DNA from: Candidatus Zhuqueibacterota bacterium
GTDB taxonomy: Bacteria > Zhuqueibacterota > Zhuqueibacteria > Residuimicrobiales > Oceaniaggregativiventaceae
Direction of reading: 5' to 3'
Length of the DNA: 53,166 bases
Assembly: GCA_014728115.1 (NCBI GenBank)
Contig: WJME01000245.1
Coordinates: 1-53,166 of the forward strand
Positions 22,824 to 33,389 of the stretch are shown here, piece by piece. The notes beneath the pieces are model-generated. The model was not told the origin of the DNA and searched no databases. It was given only the letters and a program-made list of their open reading frames with translations. How positions within the stretch are numbered: the first letter of the stretch is position 1; the number at the start of each line of letters is the position of its first letter. The position numbers were made by a program, and so were the translations under genes.

Positions 22824-25784
22824 ATGGACCCAAAAAACACATATTGGAAAAGCCTGAACCAGTTGAACGGTTCTTGTGAATACAAAGAGTTTTTATATCG
22901 GGAATTTCCGGAAAATGCCTGGGAATTGACCGATGAAATTTCACGCCGCCACTTTGTCACGATTATGGGGGCTTCTATTGCTCTGGCCGGGCTGACCGGA
23001 TGCCGGCGTCCCGTGGAAAAAATCGTTCCCTATTCCAAAGCTCCGGAAGAAATCATCCCCGGTATCCCGCTTTATTATGCCACGACCATGCCTTTTGGAT
23101 TGCATAGCTATGGCTTGATCGTAAAAAGCAATGAGGGACGACCCACAAAAATTGAAGGGAATCCCAAACATCCATCCACCCAAGGGACAGCCAATACACG
23201 CATTCAAGCCCATATTCTCGATCTCTATGATCCTGACCGCGCACAGCGAATGGTGCACAAGGGCCAGGAAAATAACTGGGCTAATTTCGTGACCAACTGG
23301 CAAAATGCCTATCCGGCTATGATGCAAACCAATGGCAAAGGACTGGCTATCCTGACCCCGTCCATGCACGGACCCACGGCCAGCCGGCTGGAAAAACAGT
23401 GCAAATCGGTCTTTCCGCAAGCCACCTGGGTGACCTATGAACCGACAAGTGCTGAAAATCAGATCAAAGGCACCCGAATCGCAACCGGCCGGTCACTGGT
23501 GCCACAGTTTCATTTGCAAAACGCCAAAGCCATTCTGTCCATTGATTCAGATTTTGCTTTAACTGAAGGCGAAAACTTGCAGTATATCAAGGGGTTTAGT
23601 GAGGGGAGGCATGTGAGTTCACCACAGGATCGCATGAATCGTCTCTATGTGGTCGAAAACAATCATACCCTCACAGGCGGCCTGGCCGATCATCGCAAAG
23701 CCGTGCCTGCTGCGAATATTCCGGCGTTTGTCGCTCAACTGGGGGTGACCCTGGCCGAGATGGGTATCAACATACCTGACCTCCCTGTAACACCCGATCC
23801 GGTCGTGGATCCCAGATGGGTGCAAGCCCTTTGCAAAGATCTGGTTGAACATAAAGGCCAATCTGTGATCATGCTGGGATATCGCCACTCTCCACATCTG
23901 CATGCTCTGGTTCTGGCGATTAATCAGGCTCTTGACAATTTTGACCGTACCCTCACGTTTTGTCAACCCAGCGACATGATCGTCCCTGATCGTTCTCAGC
24001 TCGATGAATTCAAAACCGCTGTAGACAAGGACGAGATCAAGACACTATTTATCCTGGGAGGAAATCCGGTCTATGATATGCCCGGTGAACTGAATTTTGG
24101 GTCGCTTTTGCAAGAGATCCCCGAAACGGTATATCTCGCCAGCCATGAAAACGAAACCGCAGAACAGTGTACCTGGGTCATTCCCAAAACCCATTTTCTC
24201 GAAGAATGGGCTGATACGCGCAGCTGGGATGGCACCGCAAGCATCGTGCAACCCCTGATCGATCCGCTCTTTGCAGGCCATTCGGCCCTGGAAATGCTGG
24301 ATATGATCGTCAATGGTCGCGATCGCAGACCCTATGAGATCATCAGAGAGACATGGCGTGATCTCCTGGTTGGCACTGATTTTGAAAAAATCTGGCGCAA
24401 AATTCTCTTTGAGGGGATCTGGCAGAATAGCGCATACCCTTCCGTGACACCATCTCTTGACAGAGCTGCTGTCCGCAATGGATTGCGAACGATCGATTTT
24501 TCTCCTGCAGCACTTGCTGGCGACCGTATGGAATTGACGCTTGCTGCCGACCCGGCTATTCTCGATGGCCGGTTTGCCAATAATGCCTGGCTGCAAGAGT
24601 TGCCCGATACAGTGACCAAGCTGGCGTGGGATAACTGCCTGATGATCAGCATCCATACTGCCAAAGAATTGGACCTGGAAAATGAAAATCTCGTAAACGT
24701 ATCTGCACACAGCCTGCAGATCGAATTGCCTGTCTGGATCGTTCCCGGGCATGCAGATTACTCTGCCACGGTCTATCTCGGATATGGCCAAAGCATGGCC
24801 GGCCGGGTGGGCAAGGATGTGGGGTTTGATCTCTATCCCTGGCTAAAGAAAAACACCTTTTTCGTTCAGGATGTCACTGTGAAACCCACTGGCCGTTCTT
24901 ATCCGCTGGCGAGCACCCAGGATCACGCCAGCCTCGAAGGCCGGCCTCTGATACGGGAGGGAACTGTGTCAGAGTATCAGCAGGAACCCCATTTTGCAAA
25001 GGAAATGGTGGAACATCCACCTGCCAAAAATCTCTGGGGCAATCGGGATTATGATACCGGTTACCAGTGGGGAATGGTAATCGATCTCAATGCCTGTGTC
25101 GGCTGTAATGCCTGTACTATGGCGTGTCAGAGCGAAAATAATATCCCGGTCGTTGGAAAAATCCAGGTAAAAAAAGGCCGCGAGATGCACTGGATCCGGG
25201 TCGACAGATATTTTTCCGGGGATATCGATGATCCGCAACAAAGCCTGCAACCTGTGCCGTGTATGCATTGTGAAACCGCGCCCTGTGAACAGGTGTGTCC
25301 GGTCGCCGCAACGGTGCACGATAATGAAGGCTTGAACGTCATGACCTATAATCGCTGTATCGGAACACGCTATTGTTCAAACAACTGTCCTTACAAGGTA
25401 CGACGGTTCAATTTTTTCAATTATACCGGCGATATGCCCGAGCTTCACAAGATGATTCAGAATCCGGATGTGACGGTACGGTCCCGCGGGGTTATGGAAA
25501 AGTGCACCTATTGTCTGCAACGTATCAATGCAGCCAAACAGAAAGCTCAAAATGAGGGACGTGAATTACGCGCTGATGAGGTCAAAACTGCATGTCAGCA
25601 GACATGTCCGGCTGATGCCATCACCTTTGGGGATATTCGCAATCCCGACTCGCAAGTCTCGAAACTCAAAAATGCGGATCGCCGTTACGACATGCTCAGT
25701 GAACTCAATGTGCGTCCGCGAACATCATATTTGGCAAAATTAAGAAATCCCAATCCTGATCTTGAACAGAAAAACAACTCTTAA
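22824..25784 (+). CDS. actB: Alternative complex III Fe-S/molybdopterin-oxidoreductase-like subunit
   Basis: Large periplasmic subunit, 986 residues. An N-terminal stretch (YWKSLNQLNG) precedes a Tat-like signal, SRRHFVTIMGASIALAGLTG, with a Cys just after, at about 42-62. A long molybdopterin-oxidoreductase-like region follows (about 70-730); in this family it binds no molybdenum. The C-terminal ferredoxin region starts near 755 with CVGCNACTMACQ, CMHCETAPCEQVCP, CIGTRYCSNNCPYKVRR and CTYCLQ...CQQTCP, enough for three [4Fe-4S] and one [3Fe-4S]-type clusters. ATG 22824 is preferred to GTG 22812 because AGGTGA lies 8 bases upstream. Confidence 0.94.
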   Translation: MDPKNTYWKSLNQLNGSCEYKEFLYREFPENAWELTDEISRRHFVTIMGASIALAGLTGCRRPVEKIVPYSKAPEEIIPGIPLYYATTMPFGLHSYGLIVKSNEGRPTKIEGNPKHPSTQGTANTRIQAHILDLYDPDRAQRMVHKGQENNWANFVTNWQNAYPAMMQTNGKGLAILTPSMHGPTASRLEKQCKSVFPQATWVTYEPTSAENQIKGTRIATGRSLVPQFHLQNAKAILSIDSDFALTEGENLQYIKGFSEGRHVSSPQDRMNRLYVVENNHTLTGGLADHRKAVPAANIPAFVAQLGVTLAEMGINIPDLPVTPDPVVDPRWVQALCKDLVEHKGQSVIMLGYRHSPHLHALVLAINQALDNFDRTLTFCQPSDMIVPDRSQLDEFKTAVDKDEIKTLFILGGNPVYDMPGELNFGSLLQEIPETVYLASHENETAEQCTWVIPKTHFLEEWADTRSWDGTASIVQPLIDPLFAGHSALEMLDMIVNGRDRRPYEIIRETWRDLLVGTDFEKIWRKILFEGIWQNSAYPSVTPSLDRAAVRNGLRTIDFSPAALAGDRMELTLAADPAILDGRFANNAWLQELPDTVTKLAWDNCLMISIHTAKELDLENENLVNVSAHSLQIELPVWIVPGHADYSATVYLGYGQSMAGRVGKDVGFDLYPWLKKNTFFVQDVTVKPTGRSYPLASTQDHASLEGRPLIREGTVSEYQQEPHFAKEMVEHPPAKNLWGNRDYDTGYQWGMVIDLNACVGCNACTMACQSENNIPVVGKIQVKKGREMHWIRVDRYFSGDIDDPQQSLQPVPCMHCETAPCEQVCPVAATVHDNEGLNVMTYNRCIGTRYCSNNCPYKVRRFNFFNYTGDMPELHKMIQNPDVTVRSRGVMEKCTYCLQRINAAKQKAQNEGRELRADEVKTACQQTCPADAITFGDIRNPDSQVSKLKNADRRYDMLSELNVRPRTSYLAKLRNPNPDLEQKNNS

Positions 25785-25800
25785 ATAAGGATGGATTCAG

Positions 25801-27201
25801 TTGAGTTTTATCAAAGCACAAGAAAGCGCTCCCAAGGTTCATGAACAGCTCATTACCGGCAATCCCACGTTTGCCAAGTTGACGGAGCAAATCAGTTCGA
25901 TCACAGAACGCAAGACCCCTGGACTGTGGTTTGCCGCGTTTGGACTTTCGGCGACCCTTGCTCTGTTTTTTTTCCTGTTGATCGGCTATTTGCTTTTTGA
26001 GGGTGTGGGCGTATGGGGACTGCAAATTCCGGTTGCCTGGGGATGGGCTATTATCAATTTCGTCTTTTGGATCGGTATCGGGCATGCCGGCACCTTGATC
26101 TCTGCGATCCTTTTTCTTTTACGACAAGGCTGGCGTACCTCTATCAACCGCTTTGCCGAGGCCATGACACTGTTTGCCGTTATGTGTGCATTGATTTTTC
26201 CGGGTATTCATGTCGGCCGTATCTGGGTGGTCTATTGGATGGCACCGTATCCCAACCAGATGGCCATGTGGCCCAACTTTCGCAGTCCATTGCTCTGGGA
26301 TGTGTTTGCCGTCAGTACTTACTTTTTGGTTTCTCTGCTCTTTTGGTATGTCGGGCTCGTCCCGGATCTCGCGACTTTGCGCGACCGCGCCAAAACCAAA
26401 ATCCGAAAAGTTGTCTTTGGGTTCTTTTCCCTTGGCTGGCGAGGGGGAAACCGTCAATGGAGACACTATGAGATGGCCTATCTGTTGCTTGCCGGGTTGA
26501 GTACGCCTCTGGTATTATCCGTTCACAGTGTGGTCAGCACCGACTTTGCGATCAGTCAACTGCCGGGCTGGCATACCACGATTTTTCCGCCCTATTTTGT
26601 CGCCGGTGCCATATTTTCAGGTTTTGCCATGGTCACTACCCTGGGGATCATTGTACGCAAGATTTTCAATATCGAGAATATCATCACCCTCAAACACCTT
26701 GAAAATATGTCCAAAGTCATGCTCGCGACCAGCATGATGGTGGGGTATGCCTATTCTATGGAGTTTTTTATCGCCTGGTATAGCGGCAATCCCTATGAAC
26801 AATTTATTTTTATCAGCCGTGCCACCGGCCCTTATGCCTGGGGGTACTGGATCATGATTACCTGTAATGTATTCGTGCCTCAGCTCTTTTGGTTCAAAAA
26901 ATTGCGAACCAATATTGCGGTGCTGTTTATCGCTTCTATCCTGATCAATGTGGGAATGTGGTTCGAGCGGTTCGTGATCGTCGTCAGTTCTCTGGCTAAT
27001 GACTTTTTACCGTCCAGCTGGGACTATTATTCGCCCACGTGGGTCGATGTCGGGATGTTTATCGGTTCTTTCGGACTGTTCTTTACCTTGTTTTTACTGT
27101 TTATCCGGTTTCTGCCCATGGTGGCAATGGCTGAGGTAAAAGGGGTCTTGCCACAGGCAGATCCTCATCATGATGAATCACAAAATGAACGAGCAGAGTG
27201 A
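25801..27201 (+). CDS. actC: Alternative complex III NrfD-like quinol-binding subunit 1
   Basis: Integral membrane protein of the NrfD/PsrC family, 466 residues, with about ten hydrophobic segments and a cytoplasmic N-terminus. In alternative complex III ActC is the main quinol-oxidising subunit. Recognisable stretches: [41 protein letters not shown] (the His/Asp-Glu-containing quinol pocket region is here in relatives), [33 protein letters not shown] start at 25801 with AAGGATGG about 10 bases upstream. It forms a pair with ActF, the second NrfD-like protein in the operon. Confidence 0.94.
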   Translation: MSFIKAQESAPKVHEQLITGNPTFAKLTEQISSITERKTPGLWFAAFGLSATLALFFFLLIGYLLFEGVGVWGLQIPVAWGWAIINFVFWIGIGHAGTLISAILFLLRQGWRTSINRFAEAMTLFAVMCALIFPGIHVGRIWVVYWMAPYPNQMAMWPNFRSPLLWDVFAVSTYFLVSLLFWYVGLVPDLATLRDRAKTKIRKVVFGFFSLGWRGGNRQWRHYEMAYLLLAGLSTPLVLSVHSVVSTDFAISQLPGWHTTIFPPYFVAGAIFSGFAMVTTLGIIVRKIFNIENIITLKHLENMSKVMLATSMMVGYAYSMEFFIAWYSGNPYEQFIFISRATGPYAWGYWIMITCNVFVPQLFWFKKLRTNIAVLFIASILINVGMWFERFVIVVSSLANDFLPSSWDYYSPTWVDVGMFIGSFGLFFTLFLLFIRFLPMVAMAEVKGVLPQADPHHDESQNERAE

Positions 27202-27202
27202 T

Positions 27203-27751
27203 ATGCAATCAACGATTGAAACCCCTGTACAAGGGATCATTGCAGAATTTGACAATCCTTCTCAATTGCTTCATGCGGCTGAGAAATTGCGCGACAATGG
27301 ATTTAAAAATTTTGACTGTCATTCACCTTTTCCCATTCATGGGATGGATCAGGCCATGGGATTGAAACGATCACCCTTGGGCTGGATCGTGGGCATCATG
27401 GGCCTGTCAGGTGCTGCCGGCGGTATGTTGTTGCAATGGTGGACCAGCGCCGTCGATTACAAGCTGGTGATCTCGGGCAAACCTCTGTTCAGCTTTCAGG
27501 CATTTGTGCCGGTCAGCTTTGGTCTCGGGGTCTTGCTAGGCGCGATCACGGCATTTTTTGGCATGCTCATTCTCAATAAACTGCCCCAACCCTTTCACCC
27601 TGTCTTTTGGTCAGATCGGTTTGATAAAGTCAGCACCGACGGCTTTTTTGTGAGTATCGAAGCCAATGATCCTCAGTTCGACCGGGAACAGACAAAAATA
27701 TTTTTAACGGATATCGGCGGTAAAAATGTAGAGGAGTTGAAAGAAACATGA
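27203..27751 (+). CDS. actD: Alternative complex III subunit ActD (DUF3341)
   Basis: 182 residues, DUF3341 family. A soluble N-terminal region contains the family-typical FDCHSPFPIHGMDQAMG, followed by two membrane helices (GWIVGIMGLSGAAGGMLLQWW and FVPVSFGLGVLLGAITAFFGML) and a C-terminal cytoplasmic segment (GFFVSIEANDPQFD). It is a structural membrane subunit of the complex without cofactors. Start taken at ATG 27203, directly after the actC stop, with GAGCAGAG upstream; ATG 27170 would overlap actC by 32 bases and is the alternative. It overlaps actE by 4 bases. Confidence 0.9.
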   Translation: MQSTIETPVQGIIAEFDNPSQLLHAAEKLRDNGFKNFDCHSPFPIHGMDQAMGLKRSPLGWIVGIMGLSGAAGGMLLQWWTSAVDYKLVISGKPLFSFQAFVPVSFGLGVLLGAITAFFGMLILNKLPQPFHPVFWSDRFDKVSTDGFFVSIEANDPQFDREQTKIFLTDIGGKNVEELKET

Positions 27752-28368
27752 GTGTTTTGCTAAAAAACAGAGTCATCCTATGGGTGCTGCTTTTGAGTGC
27801 CGGTTCTATGCTCAATTGCTATCGCGGACGTCCCTCTGAAAAACCGCCGATTCATATCATCCCGGACATGGATTCACAACCAAAGTATGAAGCCCAGGAA
27901 GCCAGCGAATTCTTCGAGAACGGTCTGGCCATGCGTATGCCCGTAGACGGGACAGTCTCCCAAGATCACCTCCGGGAAAATACGCGCTTTTACCAGGGCA
28001 AAACCGAAAGCGGACAATGGGTCGTATCTCTGCCCATCCAGATGACTTTACCTCTGCTCAAAAGGGGGCAGGAGCGGTATGATATTTTCTGCGCCCCATG
28101 CCATAGCCGCACCGGTGACGGACAGGGCATAATGGTCAATCACGGCTATATTCCGCCTCCAACATTTCATGCCGATCGGCTGCGTGATATCGAGGATGGC
28201 CATATCTATGATGTCATTGTTAAAGGCATTCGCAATATGCCCTCTTATGCTCATCAGGTGCCCGTCAATGATCGCTGGGCAATAGTGGCTTATGTAAGAG
28301 CATTACAACGTGCTCAAAATGCAAGTTTGCAAGATATTCCTAATGAAAAAAGAGAGACTATCAATTAA
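27748..28368 (+). CDS. actE: Alternative complex III monoheme cytochrome c subunit
   Basis: 206-residue cytochrome c lipoprotein-like subunit. Its N-terminal hydrophobic segment ends in SMLNCYRG (possible lipobox Cys near 26), followed by a conserved spacer (MDSQPKYEAQEAS, then the NGLAMRMPVDGT region) and one heme site FCAPCHSRTGDG near 113 with a Met ligand candidate in NMPSYAH. ATGA overlap with actD. In the complex ActE sits on the periplasmic face and passes electrons outward. Its architecture is typical of the family, so no oddity is noted. Confidence 0.93.
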   Translation: MSVLLKNRVILWVLLLSAGSMLNCYRGRPSEKPPIHIIPDMDSQPKYEAQEASEFFENGLAMRMPVDGTVSQDHLRENTRFYQGKTESGQWVVSLPIQMTLPLLKRGQERYDIFCAPCHSRTGDGQGIMVNHGYIPPPTFHADRLRDIEDGHIYDVIVKGIRNMPSYAHQVPVNDRWAIVAYVRALQRAQNASLQDIPNEKRETIN

Positions 28369-28385
28369 CCCTCACGGATTGCATA

Positions 28386-29558
28386 ATGAAATCATTTGCG
28401 CGTCCTGAAACCGGTGCTCTATCACGGATTTCCCTGATTATCGGAGCGGTATTTCTCGCTCTTAGCGTCATCGGATTCTTTGTAGACAAGAACCAGTTCT
28501 TTTTCTCTTATCAGGTGGCTTTTACCTTTTGGCTTTCTATCGGCTTGGGCGGACTCTTTTTAACCCTGTTGCACCATGTGTTCGGTGCGACCTGGAGCAT
28601 TGTCCTACGTCGTATTATGGAGACCATCATGAGCGTCCTGCCCTGGATGGTCCTCTTTTTCCTGCCCATGCTTTTGGGATTGCATGAACTGTTTCACTGG
28701 ACTCATAGCGATGCCGTCGCACACGATCCTCTGTTACAGCAAAAACAACCGTATCTGAATGTGCCTTTTTTCATCATCCGCGCAGTAATCTATTTTAGCG
28801 TGTGGATCTATTTGGCGCGCTGGTTTTATAAAAAATCTGTTGACCAGGACAAAGAATATGACCACAAACAGGCTCATCGCCTGCGCCAGGTGGCAGCGCC
28901 CGCGATTATCCTGTTCGCCTTGACCCTGACATTTGCTGCATTCGATTGGATGATGTCTCTCGATCCTCATTGGTATTCCACAATTTATGGGGTTTATTAT
29001 TTCGCCGGCAGCACACTGGCGACCATTTCTATCCTCATTATCTTTACCCGCACGATTCAGGCCAAAGGCGGCATGAAAAACGTCCTGAACCTGGATCACT
29101 ATCACGATATGGGCAAAATGTTGTTTACATTTGTGGTTTTTTGGGCGTATATCGCATTTTCACAGTATTTCCTGATCTGGTATGCCAACATCCCTGAAGA
29201 AACGCTCTATTATTTTCACCGTTGGGAAGGCAACTGGAAAACCATCAGTCTGATCATTGTCTTTGGCAAATTTGTTATTCCGTTTCTGATTCTGATCACT
29301 CGCAGTTCCAAACGCAATCTGACCTTTCTCACGACGATATCTCTGTGGTTGTTGTTGATGCAATGGCTCGATCTCTATTGGATGATTATGCCCACGCTTC
29401 ATCCCCATAGTACCCATTTTTCCTGGCTCGATGTCACCACCCTGCTGGGAATCGGAGGCGTTTTTGTCGGACTCTTTTTCAATAAAGTACAAAAGCAGGA
29501 AATCGTACCGGTGAATGATCCCAAATTGCCACAATCGCTGGAATTCACAACGCATTAA
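28386..29558 (+). CDS. actF: Alternative complex III NrfD-like subunit 2
   Basis: 390 residues with about ten hydrophobic segments, the second NrfD-like membrane subunit of alternative complex III. Family-typical sequences: FWLSIGLGGLFLTLLHHVFGATW, LPMLLGLHELFHWTH, TFAAFDWMMSLDPHWYSTIYG, and YFLIWYANIPEETLYYFHRW. It packs against ActC and ActD; its quinone role is secondary or absent in studied complexes. It begins 17 bases after actE and ends 14 bases before the small membrane-protein gene. Confidence 0.93.
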   Translation: MKSFARPETGALSRISLIIGAVFLALSVIGFFVDKNQFFFSYQVAFTFWLSIGLGGLFLTLLHHVFGATWSIVLRRIMETIMSVLPWMVLFFLPMLLGLHELFHWTHSDAVAHDPLLQQKQPYLNVPFFIIRAVIYFSVWIYLARWFYKKSVDQDKEYDHKQAHRLRQVAAPAIILFALTLTFAAFDWMMSLDPHWYSTIYGVYYFAGSTLATISILIIFTRTIQAKGGMKNVLNLDHYHDMGKMLFTFVVFWAYIAFSQYFLIWYANIPEETLYYFHRWEGNWKTISLIIVFGKFVIPFLILITRSSKRNLTFLTTISLWLLLMQWLDLYWMIMPTLHPHSTHFSWLDVTTLLGIGGVFVGLFFNKVQKQEIVPVNDPKLPQSLEFTTH

Positions 29559-29572
29559 CAGAGGTTAGAGCG

Positions 29573-29905
29573 ATGCAAAATTCAAACCATGAAACCAGTT
29601 ATGAAACATCTGACATAAATCTCAAGATGGTCGCGTTCTATACAGTAACGGGTGTGATTATTCTCGTGATCATTTTGATTTTTCTCAATGAATTTTTTAT
29701 CGCCTCCCGTGAAAGTCAGGTCAGGGAACGAATCTTGAGTGTAGAATCCACAGAATTAAGAGAGTTACGCGCCAGAGAACAAGAAACTTTGCACACATAC
29801 CAGGTGTTAGATAAAGAGCAGAACCGTTATCAGATTCCGATCGATCGGGCTATGGAACTGCTGGCTGACGAAGCCTTTCAAAAACGATTGGAATCCGAAC
29901 AATGA
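29573..29905 (+). CDS. Small single-helix membrane protein of the respiratory operon
   Basis: 110 residues: one membrane helix about 20-42 (VAFYTVTGVIILVIILIFLNEF), a charged helical stretch about 48-80 (RERILSVESTELRELRARE), and a C-terminal QIPIDRAMELLADEAF segment. That last pattern, (R/Q)IPIDRAMELL, recurs in small proteins next to oxidase or alternative complex III genes, so it may be an accessory or assembly subunit; I cannot name the family. It overlaps the SCO1 gene by 4 bases. Confidence 0.7.
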   Translation: MQNSNHETSYETSDINLKMVAFYTVTGVIILVIILIFLNEFFIASRESQVRERILSVESTELRELRAREQETLHTYQVLDKEQNRYQIPIDRAMELLADEAFQKRLESEQ

Positions 29906-30750
29906 AATTCGGACAACTCTATATGACTCTTTTCAACCGGAACGGATACCTGCTATCCGTTCTTTTTATATTGATCCTCTCGGTTTCGGCCTTCGGGCAG
30001 ATCGCCAATCGCAACCCGGAAGAATTGATGAATATCGATGTCGATGAAAAACTCGGTGATCAAGTTCCCGGAGACATTCAGTTGATCAATGCTCTGGGAC
30101 AAACGTTCACTCTGGACTCTTTGTACCATCGCGACAAACCCATTTTGCTGGTGATGGCGTATTACAATTGTCCCATGCTGTGTACCCTCGTTCTCAATGG
30201 CGTCGTGGAAGGTCTCCGGCCTGTTTCTCTGTCCCCGGGAAGAGACTATTATGTGTTGGTGGTCAGCATCGATCCCAATGAAACCCCGCAACTCGCCAAA
30301 GCCAAACAGCAAAACTATGTGGCCAGCATGGATAAAGAGGGGGCCCGGAATGGAATGATCTTTACGGTTGCGCAGGAAGAACAGTCCAGATCCCTGGCCG
30401 ATGCCATCGGATTCAAATACTATTACGTCGAGGAGCGAAAAGAATGGGCGCACCCGGCAGTAGTGACACTGTTATCGCCCGAAGGGGTTATTTCCCGTTA
30501 TCTCTATGGCATCGCATTCAAGCCGAATGATCTCAAACTCGGATTGCTCGAAGCCTCACAGGGCAAAATCGGCTCTGCCGTGGATAAGGTGCTTTTGTAT
30601 TGCTTTCACTATGATCCCGACTCTAAAGGATATGTCGTGTTTGCCACCAATGTCATGAAAGTCGCCGGAATTGCGACAGTCGTTATTCTTTTAATATTTT
30701 TGGGATTACTTTGGGGGAAAGAAACTGTTAAAAAGGTTGGAAAAAACTAA
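29902..30750 (+). CDS. sco1: SCO1/SenC-type copper chaperone (copy 1)
   Basis: 282 residues with a thioredoxin-like SCO domain that delivers copper to the CuA site of cytochrome oxidase. N-terminal signal/anchor about 14-32 (LLSVLFILILSVSAFGQ), copper-binding motif NCPMLC near 91-96, the conserved VSIDPNETP region, and the His expected near 180 in WAHPAV. Unlike short SCO proteins it has a C-terminal membrane helix (VAGIATVVILLIFLGLLW, about 255-272), so it is anchored at that end. It overlaps the preceding gene by 4 bases and is followed by the CuA-bearing subunit gene ctaC. A second SCO protein lies at 35333. Confidence 0.9.
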   Translation: MKFGQLYMTLFNRNGYLLSVLFILILSVSAFGQIANRNPEELMNIDVDEKLGDQVPGDIQLINALGQTFTLDSLYHRDKPILLVMAYYNCPMLCTLVLNGVVEGLRPVSLSPGRDYYVLVVSIDPNETPQLAKAKQQNYVASMDKEGARNGMIFTVAQEEQSRSLADAIGFKYYYVEERKEWAHPAVVTLLSPEGVISRYLYGIAFKPNDLKLGLLEASQGKIGSAVDKVLLYCFHYDPDSKGYVVFATNVMKVAGIATVVILLIFLGLLWGKETVKKVGKN

Positions 30751-30762
30751 GGATTTTCAGAT

Positions 30763-31722
30763 ATGGATACCACGGCAACCGGTATTTTGCCTCCTCGTTC
30801 ATCAACTCTTGCAGGAGAGGTAGATGCACTTTTTAATTTTGTGCTGATCGCCTCGATTATATTCTTTCTCATCGTTGTTGTGGGCATGATCATTTTTGTC
30901 ATCCGCTATCGCCGTCGTGAAGACCGGCTTGTCGGAACAGGCCCGTCTCACAATCGTTGGCTCGAAATCCTCTGGGCGCTGATTCCGCTTGTGCTGGTTT
31001 TTATCGTCTTTTTGTGGGGATTTCGGGTGTATATGAAAATGAATATCGTGCCCGGTAATGCCCTCGAAATCAAGGTGACCGCTCAAAAATGGTTTTGGAG
31101 TTTCGACTATCCCGGTGGTGCCACCAGCCTGAATGACCTGGTCGTGCCGGTAGATCGGCCTGTCAAGCTGGTCATGTCATCGACCGATGTCATTCACAGC
31201 TTTTTTGTTCCCAACTTTCGCATGAAAATGGATGTATTGCCTAATCGCTATACCGTAACCTGGTTCCAAGCCACTCATACCGGCAATTATGACCTGTTTT
31301 GTACGGAATACTGCGGTACCGGCCACTCGGAAATGATCGGCAAAGTCAAGGTCGTGTCTCAACGCGAATATGAAGAATGGCTCGAGACCAGTGCCTCTGA
31401 AGGCGAGGGCATGCCTCTGACCGATTTTGGGGCACAGTTGTACCAATCCAAAGCGTGTATTACCTGCCACTCTGTCGATGGCCGGCCTCAGGTGGGTCCG
31501 AGCTTTAAGGGACGATTTGGAACACAGGTTCAGCTGCAAGACGGTGAAACGACTTTGGCGGACGAAAATTATATGCGCGAATCCATATTGAATCCGCAAG
31601 CCAAAATCGCTGCAGGTTATCAACCGGTCATGCCGACCTATCAGGGATTACTCAAGGATCGGGAAATCGATGCCTTGATCGAATACATCAAATCCTTGCA
31701 AGAAGAGAATGATAATCCCTAG
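30763..31722 (+). CDS. ctaC: Cytochrome c oxidase subunit II with fused cytochrome c domain
   Basis: 319 residues. Two N-terminal helices (about 27-50 and 70-92), a cupredoxin domain with the CuA ligands (His in [21 protein letters not shown] near 186-197), and a C-terminal cytochrome c domain with CITCHSVDG near 236 and a Met ligand candidate in VMPTYQG. The fused heme defines a caa3-type oxidase that accepts electrons directly. This suits the adjacent alternative complex III, whose hemes would be the donors. AAGGA upstream of ATG 30763. Confidence 0.95.
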   Translation: MDTTATGILPPRSSTLAGEVDALFNFVLIASIIFFLIVVVGMIIFVIRYRRREDRLVGTGPSHNRWLEILWALIPLVLVFIVFLWGFRVYMKMNIVPGNALEIKVTAQKWFWSFDYPGGATSLNDLVVPVDRPVKLVMSSTDVIHSFFVPNFRMKMDVLPNRYTVTWFQATHTGNYDLFCTEYCGTGHSEMIGKVKVVSQREYEEWLETSASEGEGMPLTDFGAQLYQSKACITCHSVDGRPQVGPSFKGRFGTQVQLQDGETTLADENYMRESILNPQAKIAAGYQPVMPTYQGLLKDREIDALIEYIKSLQEENDNP

Positions 31723-31763
31723 CGTGGAGTGGTTTGACTCGCGTTAAAAATAAAGGATTGTTC

Positions 31764-33368
31764 ATGTCAACCTATGCAGAAACCAATTATCTCAATGCCA
31801 AAAAAGGATTATGGTCCTGGCTCACCACCCTCGATCACAAGAGAATCGGAATACTCTATTTTATCACGGTAATGGCTTCCTTTTTTCTGGGAGGCGTTTT
31901 TGCGATGCTCATCCGGCTCGAGCTCATATCTCCGGGGCAGGATCTGGTCGGGCCAGATACATATAACCAGTTTTTTACCCTGCATGGCGCCATCATGATC
32001 TTTTTATTTATCATTCCGGCGATTCCGGCGATCTTTGGGAATTTCTTTCTTCCCCTGCATCTCGGGGCCCGGGACGTGGCTTTTCCACGCCTGAATCTCG
32101 CCAGCTGGTATGTCTATATCTTTGGTGCTGCCTTTGCCATCTTTTCCATGCTCACCAGCAGCGCAGATACCGGATGGACGTTTTACACTCCTTACAGTAC
32201 CCAGACCGGTACGGCCGTCATCTCGATGACCCTGGGGGTGTTCATCCTCGGATTTAGCTCGATTTTTACCGGTATCAATTTCATTGTCACGATTCACAAG
32301 TTGCGCGCTCCCGGATTGAGCTGGTTCAGGCTGCCCCTGTTTGTATGGGCCATCTATGCCACTGCGATTATCCAGGTGCTGGCTACCCCTGTGCTGGGGA
32401 TCACCATGATACTGCTGATCCTCGAACGTGTCGCAGGCATTGGAATCTTTGACCCGGCCATGGGAGGAGATCCTATCCTGTTCCAACACTTTTTCTGGTT
32501 CTATAGCCATCCGGCGGTCTATATCATGATCCTGCCGGGAATGGGTATTATCAGCGAGACGATTACCGTATTTTCCAGAAAACACATCTTTGGATATAAA
32601 CCCATCGCCTTTTCCAGCCTGGCTATCGCCTTTGTCAGCTTTTTGGTCTGGGGACATCACATGTTTACCAGCGGTCAAGCCGAAGTCGCTGCCATGATTT
32701 TCTCGTTTCTCACCTTTCTTGTGGGCATCCCCTCGGGGATCAAGGTGTTCAACTGGCTCGCCACGCTCTATAAAGGCTCGATTACACTGCATGCCCCCAT
32801 GCTCTATACCCTGTCCTTTTTGTTTCTGTTCACCATCGGAGGCCTGACCGGTATCTTTCTCGGCGCCCTGGCGCTGGATGTGCACCTGCATGACACCTAT
32901 TTTGTGGTGGCACATTTTCACTATGTTATGGTAGGAGGGACGGTCATGGCGTTTTTCGCCGGACTCCATTACTGGTTTCCGAAAATGTTCGGCAAACGCT
33001 ATAGCGAATTCTGGGCAGCTGTCGCAGCGATTATCATCTTTGTGGGATTCAATTTGACCTTTTTTACCCAGTTTATGCTCGGTCTCCAGGGTATGCCCAG
33101 ACGCTACTATTCTTATCTCGATCAGTATCAGGGATTGCACGGATTTTCATCCATCGGATCGATTATCATGGCATTCGGATTCGTGATCATGTTTTTCTAT
33201 TTCTTGCACGCCCTGCTGCGTGGTAAACCGGCCGGCGCAAATCCATGGGGTGGCATCACACTGGAATGGACCGTACCTTCTCCACCGCCAACAGAAAATT
33301 TTGAGACCATTCCTACGGTCGACCACGGTCCGTATGACTATGACAAAATTCAGCCCAAACAAACCTAG
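31764..33368 (+). CDS. ctaD: Cytochrome c oxidase subunit I
   Basis: Catalytic heme-copper subunit, 534 residues, about 12 membrane helices. Seen: [12 protein letters not shown] (low-spin heme His), [19 protein letters not shown] (CuB His and cross-linked Tyr region), [11 protein letters not shown] (two CuB His), [17 protein letters not shown] (heme ligands). It reduces O2 to water and pumps protons. [12 protein letters not shown] suggests the A2 type (YSHPxV without the later D-channel Glu), consistent with caa3. ATG 31764 chosen with AAAGGA upstream; a TTG 30 bases earlier is less likely. Confidence 0.96.
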   Translation: MSTYAETNYLNAKKGLWSWLTTLDHKRIGILYFITVMASFFLGGVFAMLIRLELISPGQDLVGPDTYNQFFTLHGAIMIFLFIIPAIPAIFGNFFLPLHLGARDVAFPRLNLASWYVYIFGAAFAIFSMLTSSADTGWTFYTPYSTQTGTAVISMTLGVFILGFSSIFTGINFIVTIHKLRAPGLSWFRLPLFVWAIYATAIIQVLATPVLGITMILLILERVAGIGIFDPAMGGDPILFQHFFWFYSHPAVYIMILPGMGIISETITVFSRKHIFGYKPIAFSSLAIAFVSFLVWGHHMFTSGQAEVAAMIFSFLTFLVGIPSGIKVFNWLATLYKGSITLHAPMLYTLSFLFLFTIGGLTGIFLGALALDVHLHDTYFVVAHFHYVMVGGTVMAFFAGLHYWFPKMFGKRYSEFWAAVAAIIIFVGFNLTFFTQFMLGLQGMPRRYYSYLDQYQGLHGFSSIGSIIMAFGFVIMFFYFLHALLRGKPAGANPWGGITLEWTVPSPPPTENFETIPTVDHGPYDYDKIQPKQT

Positions 33369-33389
33369 CAAGCCTTGAGGAGCCCGTTG

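Noticed and set aside
32004..33140. 378-codon antisense open frame
   Set aside because: It lies fully within ctaD, which is unambiguous on the + strand; the product is a hydrophilic mirror of membrane codons.
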